NCBI RefSeq assembly: GCF_014202475.1
Contig: NZ_JACHGV010000007.1
Span: forward strand, 310,001 to 374,000
Source of the DNA: Streptomyces paradoxus
GTDB taxonomy: Bacteria; Actinomycetota; Actinomycetes; Streptomycetales; Streptomycetaceae
Reading direction: 5' to 3'
DNA: 64,000 nt
A model generated the notes under the pieces. The model was not told where the DNA came from. It saw only the letters and a program-made list of their open reading frames with translations, and ran no database searches. The translations under genes and the position numbers were made by a program. Below, piece by piece: positions 16,195-23,430 of the stretch. Every line of letters starts with the position of its first letter. Positions within the stretch are counted from its first letter, which is position 1.

Positions 16195-17409
16195 TCACTC
16201 CCGGGGCAGCCGGCCCGCCGGGTGCACCCCCGGCTGGTACTTCGGGAGCCGGACGGTGATCTTCATGCCCGCGCCCGCGGCGGTCTCGATGACGAGGCCG
16301 TGGTCGTCGCCGTAGACCTGGCGGAGCCGGTCGTCGACGTTGGAGAGGCCGATGCCGCCCGAGGGGCTGACCTCGCGGGCGAGGATGCGGCGCAGCAGAC
16401 CGGGGTCCATGCCGGCGCCGTCGTCCTCGATGACGACGAGGGCCTCGGCGCCCGCGTCCTGTGCGGTGATCTGGATGTGGCACTTGCCCGGGGAGACGGC
16501 CTTGCCCTCCAGGCCGTGCTTGACGGCGTTCTCGACGAGCGGCTGCAGGCACAGGAAGGGCAGGGTGACCGGCAGTACCTCCGGGGCTATCTGGAGAGTG
16601 ACGGAGAGGCGGTCGCCGAAGCGTGCCCGCACGAGCGCCAGGTAGTGGTCGATGGCGTGGAGTTCCTCGGCGAGCGTGGTGAAGTCGCCGTGCCGCCGGA
16701 ACGAGTACCGGGTGAAGTCGGCGAACTCCAGGAGCAGCTCGCGGGCGCGCTCGGGGTCGGTGCGGACGAACGAGGCGATCACCGCGAGCGAGTTGAAGAT
16801 GAAGTGCGGGGAGATCTGGGCCCGCAGCGCCTTGATCTCGGCCTCGATGAGGCGGGTGCGGGACTGGTCGAGATCGGCCAGTTCCAGCTGGACCGAGACC
16901 CAGCGGGCGACCTCGCCGGCGGCCCGGACCAGCACCGCCGACTCGCGCGGCGCACAGGCGACGAGGGCGCCGTGCACCCGGTCGTCGACGGTGAGCGGGG
17001 CGACGACCGCCCAGCGCACCGAGCAGTCGAGGCTGTCGCAGGTGAGCCGGAAGGCTTCGCCGCGGCCGGTCTCCAGGGGGCCCGCGAGGCGTTCCATGAT
17101 CTCGCTGCGGTGGTGGGCGCCGTCGCCGTCCCAGACCAGGACCTGCCGCTGGTCGGTGAGGCAGAGGGCGTCCGTGCCGAGCAGGGAGCGCAGTTTACGG
17201 GCGGACTTGCGGGCGGTCTCCTCGGTCAGGCCGGCCCGCAGCGGGGGCGCGGCGAGGGAGGCGGTGTGCAGGGTCTCGAAGGTGGCGTGCTCGACGGGGG
17301 TGCCGAGGCCGGCCAGGCTCTTGGCGCGTGCGGTGCGCCGGCCGAGCCACACCCCCAGGGCGAGTACCGGCAGTACGGCGACGCACAGGCCGGCCAGGAA
17401 TCCGCTCAT
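16195..17409 (-). CDS. LytS/YpdA-type sensor histidine kinase
   Basis: A 404-residue kinase with one N-terminal membrane helix (about 5-22), a GAF-like sensor region (about 45-185) and a His_kinase (PF06580) module. The phospho-acceptor is H202 in RAQISPHFIFNSLAV. The ATP domain has PLVENAVKHGLEG and VIEDDGAGMD. It lacks the multi-helix 5TM-LYT sensor of LytS. Its ATG overlaps the symporter stop (ATGA), and the LytTR regulator is the first gene of the same run, so kinase, regulator and transporter form one unit. The likely signal is the transported solute or a cytosolic ligand of the GAF domain; this is inferred. Confidence 0.9.
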   Translation of the reverse strand: MSGFLAGLCVAVLPVLALGVWLGRRTARAKSLAGLGTPVEHATFETLHTASLAAPPLRAGLTEETARKSARKLRSLLGTDALCLTDQRQVLVWDGDGAHHRSEIMERLAGPLETGRGEAFRLTCDSLDCSVRWAVVAPLTVDDRVHGALVACAPRESAVLVRAAGEVARWVSVQLELADLDQSRTRLIEAEIKALRAQISPHFIFNSLAVIASFVRTDPERARELLLEFADFTRYSFRRHGDFTTLAEELHAIDHYLALVRARFGDRLSVTLQIAPEVLPVTLPFLCLQPLVENAVKHGLEGKAVSPGKCHIQITAQDAGAEALVVIEDDGAGMDPGLLRRILAREVSPSGGIGLSNVDDRLRQVYGDDHGLVIETAAGAGMKITVRLPKYQPGVHPAGRLPRE

Positions 17410-19121
17410 GCCGTCACCTCCGTGCGCAGTTCCTCGGGCAGGTGGAACCGGGCCAGGACGGCCGCGGTGCCGGGCGGGACCCGGCCGGGCGTGGCCAGGG
17501 AGACCAGGATCATGGTGAGGAAGCCCAGCGGCACCGACCACAGCGCGGGCCAGGCGAGCAGGGCGTGCAGGGCGGCGCCCTCGCCCGGGTAGCCCGCCAT
17601 GGTCGCGGCGACGGCGAGCAGCGCGGAACCGCCGCCGACGAGCATCCCGGCGGCGGCGCCGGGCGGGGTCAGCCGCCGCCACCAGATGCCGAGGACGAGC
17701 AGCGGGCAGAACGAGGACGCCGAGACGGCGAAGGCGAGGCCGACGGCGTCGGCGACCGGCAGCCCGCCGACCAGGACGCTCGCCGCGAGGGGCACGGCCA
17801 TGGCGAGGACCGTCCCGAGCCGGAAGTGCCGTACGCCGCGGGACGGCAGGACGTCCTGGGTGAGGACGCCCGCGACCGCCATGGTCAGGCCCGAGGCCGT
17901 GGACAGGAACGCGGCGAAGGCGCCCCCGGCGACCAGTGCGCCCAGCAGGTCGCCGCCCACTCCCCCGATCATGCGGTCGGGCAGCAGGAGGACGGCGGCG
18001 TCCGGGTCGCCGGTGAGGGTCAGTTCGGGAGCGTAGAGGCGGCCCAGGGCGCCGTAGACCGGGGGCAGGAGGTAGAAGGCGCCGATCAGGCCGAGGACCG
18101 CGACGGTGGTGCGGCGGGCGGCGACGCCGTGCGGGCTGGTGTAGAAGCGGACCACGACGTGCGGCAGGCCCATGGTGCCGAGGAACGTGGCGAGGATCAG
18201 CCCGTACGTGGCGTACAGCGGGCGTTCCTCGCGGCTCTCGGCCTGGGACGGGGAGAGGTCGCCACCGCCGCTGCGCTCGGCCCGGGGGACGGGGGCGCCC
18301 GCGGCGAAGGTGAGGCGGGTGCCGCTGTCGATGCGATGGGTACCGGCGGGGAGTTCCAGGCGGGTGCCGGTGTGGGTCCGGCCGTCGACGGTGCCGGTCA
18401 CCGTGACGCTCAGGGGCCGGTCGAGGGTGAGGTCGATGGTGTCGTCGATCCGGACGACGCGCTGCTCGCGGAAGGTGGCCGGTTCGTCGAAGGCGTGCCG
18501 GGGTGCTCCGTCGCTCTGCCAGGTGAGGACCAGGAAGAGGGCGGGGACGAGCAGGGCGGTGAGCTTCAGCCAGTACTGGAAGGCCTGCACGAAGGTGATG
18601 CTGCGCATGCCCCCGGCGGCGACGGTGGCGGTCACGACGACGGCGACGATCACTCCGCCGAGCCAGTCGGGCGCACCGGTCAGCACGGTCAGGGTCAGTC
18701 CTGCGCCCTGCAGCTGGGGCAGCAGGTAGAGCCAGCCGACGCCGACGACGAAGGCACCGGCGAGGCGCCGCACCGCCTGGGAGGCGAGGCGGGCCTCGGC
18801 GAAGTCGGGGAGCGTGTAGGCGCCGGAGCGGCGCAGCGGGGCGGCGACGAAGAGCAGCAGGACCAGGTAGCCGGCGGTGTAGCCGACGGGGTACCAGAGC
18901 ATGTCCGGGCCCTGGACCAGGACGAGGCCCGCTATGCCCAGGAAGGAGGCGGCGGAGAGGTACTCGCCGCTGATGGCGGCGGCGTTGAGGCGGGGTCCGA
19001 CGGTGCGGGAGGCGACGTAGAAGTCGGAGGTGGTGCGGGAGATGCGCAGGCCGAAGGCGCCCACCAGGACCGTGGCGACGACGACCAGGGCGACGGCGGG
19101 GACGGCGTAGCTGGAGTTCAT
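17406..19121 (-). CDS. sodium:solute symporter (ActP/MctC-like)
   Basis: A 571-residue SSS-family permease with about 13 membrane helices, likely a cation-coupled monocarboxylate (acetate/pyruvate type) importer. The N-terminal core TSDFYVASRTVGPRLNAAAISGEYLSAASFLG matches ActP-like proteins. Between two helices, at about residues 202-300, there is a polar, beta-rich insert (THTGTRLELPAGTHRIDSGT) not found in the minimal SSS fold. It lies 10 bp after the DUF485 gene and overlaps the kinase. DUF485 partners are typical of acetate permease operons, which supports a carboxylate substrate. Confidence 0.88.
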   Translation of the reverse strand: MNSSYAVPAVALVVVATVLVGAFGLRISRTTSDFYVASRTVGPRLNAAAISGEYLSAASFLGIAGLVLVQGPDMLWYPVGYTAGYLVLLLFVAAPLRRSGAYTLPDFAEARLASQAVRRLAGAFVVGVGWLYLLPQLQGAGLTLTVLTGAPDWLGGVIVAVVVTATVAAGGMRSITFVQAFQYWLKLTALLVPALFLVLTWQSDGAPRHAFDEPATFREQRVVRIDDTIDLTLDRPLSVTVTGTVDGRTHTGTRLELPAGTHRIDSGTRLTFAAGAPVPRAERSGGGDLSPSQAESREERPLYATYGLILATFLGTMGLPHVVVRFYTSPHGVAARRTTVAVLGLIGAFYLLPPVYGALGRLYAPELTLTGDPDAAVLLLPDRMIGGVGGDLLGALVAGGAFAAFLSTASGLTMAVAGVLTQDVLPSRGVRHFRLGTVLAMAVPLAASVLVGGLPVADAVGLAFAVSASSFCPLLVLGIWWRRLTPPGAAAGMLVGGGSALLAVAATMAGYPGEGAALHALLAWPALWSVPLGFLTMILVSLATPGRVPPGTAAVLARFHLPEELRTEVTA

Positions 19122-19131
19122 CGGTGGGGCT

Positions 19132-19500
19132 TCAGCGGTCTTCGACGAGGCGTACGAAGTCGCGCTCGTTGCGCTCGGCGCGGCGGACGTACCAGCGGGC
19201 GAGCAGGACCAGGGGGATGTAGAGGCCGAAGCCGAGGACGGCCCACTCCAGGCGGCGGGCGTCTGGCATCGCCGCGAAGAGCAGCGGGAGCGGGCCGACG
19301 AGCAGTCCGAGGACGGCGAACACGATGAGGGCGGCGCGCAGTTGGGTGCGCATCAGGGAGCGGACGTAGGTGTGGCCGAGGGTGGTCTGCTCGTCGATCT
19401 CGGTGCGGGGGCGGTAGTAGGAGGACGAGGTCCGACGGGTCTGCCGGGGCGGGCCGGTGACGACGACGCGGCGTTCGGTGTGGTCCTGGGGCACCGTCAC
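19132..19500 (-). CDS. DUF485 family membrane protein
   Basis: A 122-residue protein with a polar N-terminal tail, then two hydrophobic helices (about 58-77 and 86-103) and a basic C-terminus RWYVRRAERNERDFVRLVEDR. The length and two-helix core match DUF485, the small partner encoded beside ActP/MctC carboxylate symporters. The GTG start overlaps the response-regulator stop (GTGA, 19497-19500). A function as accessory subunit of the symporter is inferred from context. Confidence 0.82.
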   Translation of the reverse strand: MTVPQDHTERRVVVTGPPRQTRRTSSSYYRPRTEIDEQTTLGHTYVRSLMRTQLRAALIVFAVLGLLVGPLPLLFAAMPDARRLEWAVLGFGLYIPLVLLARWYVRRAERNERDFVRLVEDR

Positions 19501-20246
19501 GGCCTCCTCATGAGCAGGTCGCGCAGTTCGCGCGTGTGGCGCCGGCTGACCTGGAGCTCCTCGGAGCCGATGAGGACGCTGACGGTGCCCGCGTCGAGGC
19601 GGAGTTCGCCGATGTGGCGCAGGGCGACGAGGTGGCGGCGGTGGATGCGGACGAAGCCGCGGGTGCGCCAGCGCTCCTCCAGGGTGGACAGCGGGATGCG
19701 CACCAGATGGCTGCCCTTGTCGGTGTGCAGGCGTGCGTAGTCGCCCTGTGCCTCGACGTGGGTGATGTCCTCGACGGAGACGAAGCGGGTCACGCCGCCG
19801 AGTTCGACGGGTATGTGGTCCGGGTCGGGCTCGTGCACGGGGATGCGCGGGGCGGCGCCGCGCAGCTCGGCGGCCCGGCGGACGGCTTCGGCGAGGCGCT
19901 CCTTGCGGACCGGTTTGAGGACGTAGTCGACGGCCTTGAGGTCGAAGGCCTGCACGGCGAAGTCCTCGTGGGCGGTGACGAAGACGACGAGCGGCGGCCG
20001 GGCGAAGCCGGTGAGCAGCCGGGCGAGGTCGAGGCCGTCGAGGCCGGGCATCTGGATGTCGAGGAAGACGACGTCGATGGCCTCGGGCCCGCCGGGGCCG
20101 GACTCCAGGGCGCGGTTGATGCGGCGCAGCGCCTCGGTCGCGTCGCCGGCTCCCTCCGCGCTGCCGATGCGGGGGTCGGCGTGCAGGAGGTAGAGCAGCT
20201 CCTCCAGGGAGGGGCGTTCGTCGTCGACAGCCAGGGCGCGCAGCAT
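19497..20246 (-). CDS. LytTR-family response regulator
   Basis: A 249-residue regulator. The receiver domain (about 1-125) has the acidic pair VDDE, the phospho-acceptor D63 in VVFLDIQMPG, and LKPV. The C-terminal LytTR DNA-binding domain (about 145-245) includes VEAQGDYARLHT and FVRIHRRHLV. It is the first gene of the regulator-DUF485-symporter-kinase operon. ATG 20246 begins MLRALAVDDE; a TACACT -10 (20260-20255, minus) lies 8 nt before it, giving an almost leaderless message. Confidence 0.9.
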   Translation of the reverse strand: MLRALAVDDERPSLEELLYLLHADPRIGSAEGAGDATEALRRINRALESGPGGPEAIDVVFLDIQMPGLDGLDLARLLTGFARPPLVVFVTAHEDFAVQAFDLKAVDYVLKPVRKERLAEAVRRAAELRGAAPRIPVHEPDPDHIPVELGGVTRFVSVEDITHVEAQGDYARLHTDKGSHLVRIPLSTLEERWRTRGFVRIHRRHLVALRHIGELRLDAGTVSVLIGSEELQVSRRHTRELRDLLMRRP

Positions 20247-20368
20247 GAACCCGGAGTGTAGGGGTGATCCGTACGTCTGGACATGTGCCGGGGGTGGACG
20301 CCCGCGCTGCATGTGGTGCCCGCGCGGGGCCGGGCGCGGGCGGGAGTGCCGGTGGATACAGTGCCCGC

Positions 20369-20884
20369 ATGAACAGCAGGTCCACGCCGTTCGACGAACT
20401 CGACCGGAAGATCATCACCGCGTTGATGGCGAACGCGAGGACGTCGTTCGCCGAGATCGGCACGGCGATCGGGCTGTCGGCCACGGCGGTCAAGCGGCGG
20501 GTCGACCGGCTGCGCGAGACGGGTGTGATCACCGGATTCTCGGCGACGGTGAAGCCGTCGGCGCTGGGCTGGCGCACGGAGGCCTACGTCGAGGTGTACT
20601 GCGAGGGCGCCGCCCCGCCGCGGCGGCTGGCCGAGGTCGTGCGCGACTACCCGGAGATCGCCGCGGCGATGACCGTGACCGGCGGCGCGGACGCGCTGCT
20701 GCACGTCCGGGCGCGGGACGTGGAGCACTTCGAGGAGGTGCTGGAGCGGATCCGGCAGGAGCCCTTCATCCGGAAGACGATCAGCGTGATGGTGCTGTCC
20801 CATCTGCTGCCGGAGAGCCCGGAGGCGGGGGCGAGCCATCCGGCCCCGGAGCGGGCTCCGGGCGGCGCAGCAGACGTGCGCTGA
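20369..20884 (+). CDS. Lrp/AsnC-family regulator
   Basis: A 171-residue leucine-responsive-type regulator. The AsnC HTH is at about 8-66 (FDELDRKIITALMANARTSF then LSATAVKRRVDRLRETGVI), followed by the RAM/ligand domain (about 75-150) that binds amino acids. It precedes the DDAH-like and ornithine aminotransferase genes in the same direction with a 126-bp gap, so it probably senses an arginine-pathway amino acid. A TACAGT element at 20357-20362 ends 6 nt before the ATG, suggesting a leaderless transcript. Confidence 0.88.
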   Translation: MNSRSTPFDELDRKIITALMANARTSFAEIGTAIGLSATAVKRRVDRLRETGVITGFSATVKPSALGWRTEAYVEVYCEGAAPPRRLAEVVRDYPEIAAAMTVTGGADALLHVRARDVEHFEEVLERIRQEPFIRKTISVMVLSHLLPESPEAGASHPAPERAPGGAADVR

Positions 20885-21010
20885 GCGGGCGTAAGACGCA
20901 GCGTTCCTGCGCGAACGCGCAATCATTGTTTCTTGTCGCGCACCTCCCCCAGTTCCTACCGTTGTGTCAATCACCCGTCACACACCGTGAGGAAGCGGAG
21001 GGACCCCTCT

Positions 21011-21832
21011 GTGCCCGACTCCCGTGTGCCGCGCCGGCGGCGCTACCTCGTCTGCGAACCCAGACACTTCGCCGTGCAGTACGCGATCAACCCCTGGATG
21101 CACCCCGACGAACCCGTCGATGTGATCAGGGCCCTGGACCAGTGGCAGGCGCTGGTCGACACCTACCGTGCCCACGGCCATACCGTGGACAGTGTGAAAC
21201 CCGTTCCCGGCCTGCCCGACATGGTTTTCGCCGCGAACGCGGCGGTCGTCGTCGACGGCCGCGTCTTCGGCTCGCTCTTCCACGCGCCCGAGCGCCGTCC
21301 CGAGTCCGTGCCGTACGAGGCGTGGTTCAAGACGGAGGGCTACGACGTCTACCACCCCGAGTCGGTGTGCGAGGGCGAGGGCGACCTGGTCCCGGCCGGA
21401 CGCTGGATCCTGGCGGGGACGGGCTTCCGTACGACCCGGGAGGCCCACAGCGAGGTGCAGGAGTACTTCGGGACGCCGGTGATCAGCCTGACGCTGGTGG
21501 ATCCGTACTTCTACCACCTGGACACGGCGCTGTTCGTCCTCGACGAGGAAAACATCGCCTATTACCCCGAGGCGTTCTCGCCGGGCAGCCGTGAGGTGCT
21601 GGCCCGGCTGTACCCGGACGCGGTGCTCGCCACCCGCGAGGACGCGATGGCGTTCGGGCTCAACTCCGTCTCCGACGGGCGCCACGTGTTCATCTCGCCG
21701 GGGGCGACGGCCCTGGCCGAGCAGCTTTCCGACCGAGGCTATGTCCCCGTCCCCGTCGACCTGTCCGAGTTCCAGAAGGCCGGTGGCGGCATCAAGTGCT
21801 GCACCCAGGAGATCCGGGAGATCCGCTCATGA
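21011..21832 (+). CDS. dimethylarginine dimethylaminohydrolase-like amidinohydrolase
   Basis: A 273-residue guanidino-group modifying enzyme (pentein fold). Family residues are visible: substrate-binding MVFAANAAVV, the catalytic histidine in DPYFYHLDTALF, and the nucleophilic cysteine in GGGIKCCTQEI near the C-terminus. DDAH yields citrulline from methylated arginine; some bacterial relatives act on arginine itself or on other guanidino compounds. It overlaps ornithine aminotransferase (ATGA, 21829-21832), so the pair likely channels an arginine-derived compound toward glutamate semialdehyde. The GTG at 21011 follows a GAGG-type site. Confidence 0.85.
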   Translation: MPDSRVPRRRRYLVCEPRHFAVQYAINPWMHPDEPVDVIRALDQWQALVDTYRAHGHTVDSVKPVPGLPDMVFAANAAVVVDGRVFGSLFHAPERRPESVPYEAWFKTEGYDVYHPESVCEGEGDLVPAGRWILAGTGFRTTREAHSEVQEYFGTPVISLTLVDPYFYHLDTALFVLDEENIAYYPEAFSPGSREVLARLYPDAVLATREDAMAFGLNSVSDGRHVFISPGATALAEQLSDRGYVPVPVDLSEFQKAGGGIKCCTQEIREIRS

Positions 21833-23082
21833 CCGCACCCGTCCGCACCGAGGACTCGCAGAGGGACCGTGGCTCGCGGGAGACCCGTGGCTCGCAGGAG
21901 CTGATCCGCGCGGAGGAGCCGGTCCTCGCGCACAACTACCACCCGCTTCCGGTGGTCGTCGCGCGTGCCGAGGGCACCTGGGTGGAGGACGTCGAGGGGC
22001 GCCGCTACCTCGACATGCTCGCCGGCTATTCGGCCCTCAACTTCGGCCACCGGCACCCGGCGCTGATCGAGGCGGCGCACCGTCAGCTGGACCGGCTGAC
22101 GCTCACCTCGCGCGCCTTCCACAACGACCGGCTCGCCGAGTTCGCGGAGCGGCTGGCCGCGTTGACCGGCATGGACATGGTGCTGCCCATGAACACCGGT
22201 GCGGAGGCGGTGGAGAGCGGGGTGAAGGTGGCCCGCAAGTGGGCCTACGACGTGAAGGGCGTCCCGGCCGACCGGGCCACGATCGTGGTCGCGGCGGACA
22301 ACTTCCACGGCCGTACGACGACGATCGTCAGCTTCTCCACGGACGAGACGGCCCGGGCGGGCTTCGGGCCCTTCACCCCGGGGTTCCGGGTGGTGCCGTA
22401 CAACGACCTGGCCGCGATGGAGGCGGCGGTCGACGACACGACGGCCGCGGTGCTGATCGAGCCGATCCAGGGCGAGGCGGGGGTGATCATCCCCGACGAC
22501 GGCTATCTGGCCGGTGTGCGGGAGCTGACCCGCCGCAAGGGCTGTCTGTTCATCGCCGACGAGATCCAGTCCGGGCTCGGCCGCACGGGCCGCACGCTGG
22601 CGGTCGAGCACGAGCCGGTGGTGCCGGACGTGCTGCTGCTGGGCAAGGCGCTGGGCGGCGGCATCGTGCCGGTGTCGGCGGTGGTCGGGCGCCGGGAGGT
22701 GCTCGGTGTGCTGCGTCCCGGGGAGCACGGCTCCACCTTCGGCGGCAATCCACTGGCGGCGGCGGTCGGCACGGCGGTCGTGGAGCTTCTGGAGACGGGC
22801 GAGTTCCAGCGCCGGGCGGCCGAGCTGGGCGTCATCCTGCGCGACGGTCTGACGGGGCTGGTCGGCAAGGGCGTCGTCGGTTTCCGCTCGCGCGGCCTGT
22901 GGGCGGGCGTCGACATCGACCCCGCGCTCGGTACCGGCCGCGAGATCAGCGAGCGCCTGATGCGCGAGGGAGTCCTGGCGAAGGACACCCACGGCTCCAC
23001 GATCCGCCTGGCCCCACCGCTCACCATCACGGCCGAGGAGCTGACGGGGGCCCTCGCGGCACTGGAGAAGGCGCTGGGCTGA
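21829..23082 (+). CDS. rocD: ornithine aminotransferase
   Basis: A 417-residue PLP enzyme of class III that converts ornithine plus 2-oxoglutarate to glutamate semialdehyde and glutamate. Key regions: PMNTGAEAVESGVKVARKW, NFHGRTTTIVSFSTD, DEIQSGLGRTG, the PLP lysine in LLGKALGGG, and [12 protein letters not shown]. The first 25 residues are polar and variable. It is translationally coupled to the DDAH-like gene and under the upstream Lrp-type regulator by position. A strong hairpin follows at 23104-23137. Confidence 0.93.
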   Translation: MTAPVRTEDSQRDRGSRETRGSQELIRAEEPVLAHNYHPLPVVVARAEGTWVEDVEGRRYLDMLAGYSALNFGHRHPALIEAAHRQLDRLTLTSRAFHNDRLAEFAERLAALTGMDMVLPMNTGAEAVESGVKVARKWAYDVKGVPADRATIVVAADNFHGRTTTIVSFSTDETARAGFGPFTPGFRVVPYNDLAAMEAAVDDTTAAVLIEPIQGEAGVIIPDDGYLAGVRELTRRKGCLFIADEIQSGLGRTGRTLAVEHEPVVPDVLLLGKALGGGIVPVSAVVGRREVLGVLRPGEHGSTFGGNPLAAAVGTAVVELLETGEFQRRAAELGVILRDGLTGLVGKGVVGFRSRGLWAGVDIDPALGTGREISERLMREGVLAKDTHGSTIRLAPPLTITAEELTGALAALEKALG

Positions 23083-23103
23083 GGAGTCCGGCGGTCGCCC
23101 GGC

Positions 23104-23137
23104 GGGGAGCGACGTCCACGACACGGACGCGCTCCCC
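23104..23137. terminator. strong hairpin after rocD; rest of 23083-23430 gap empty
   Basis: GGGGAGCG (23104-23111) pairs with CGCTCCCC (23130-23137). Inside it, after one bulged A, CGTCC pairs with GGACG around the loop ACGACAC. This 13-bp stem is a good factor-independent-like terminator for the Lrp-rocD group. In the rest of the 348-bp gap to 23430 I see no gene or clear promoter. Confidence 0.6.
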
Positions 23138-23430
23138 ACCGGGGCGCTGCGCGGGCTGCACCGGGTGGGGAAGGGGGCCTTCAGGCGTCCGCGACAGCGG
23201 TCGGGCGGACCGTACGAAGCCCGGGGCGGGGCCGCGGCCGCTGACGCTCCTCGGAGACGGGCGCCGGGCGCGAATCGAGCCGAGCGGGGCCGGATCCGCC
23301 GCTTGACGTCCCCCTGCCCAGTGGAGCGGCGCCGCCCCGGCCGGCCCTGCACAAGCCGCCCGGTCTCGCCGAAAGGGTGAAGATTGGGGCAAGAGGTGGT
23401 AGACCACTCTCAGCGACAGAGAGGTCGGCC

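Noticed and set aside
23083-23430. Possible small gene between rocD and the PAS-PP2C gene
   Set aside because: Open frames there are continuations of shadows with no start site; only a terminator-like hairpin is supported.
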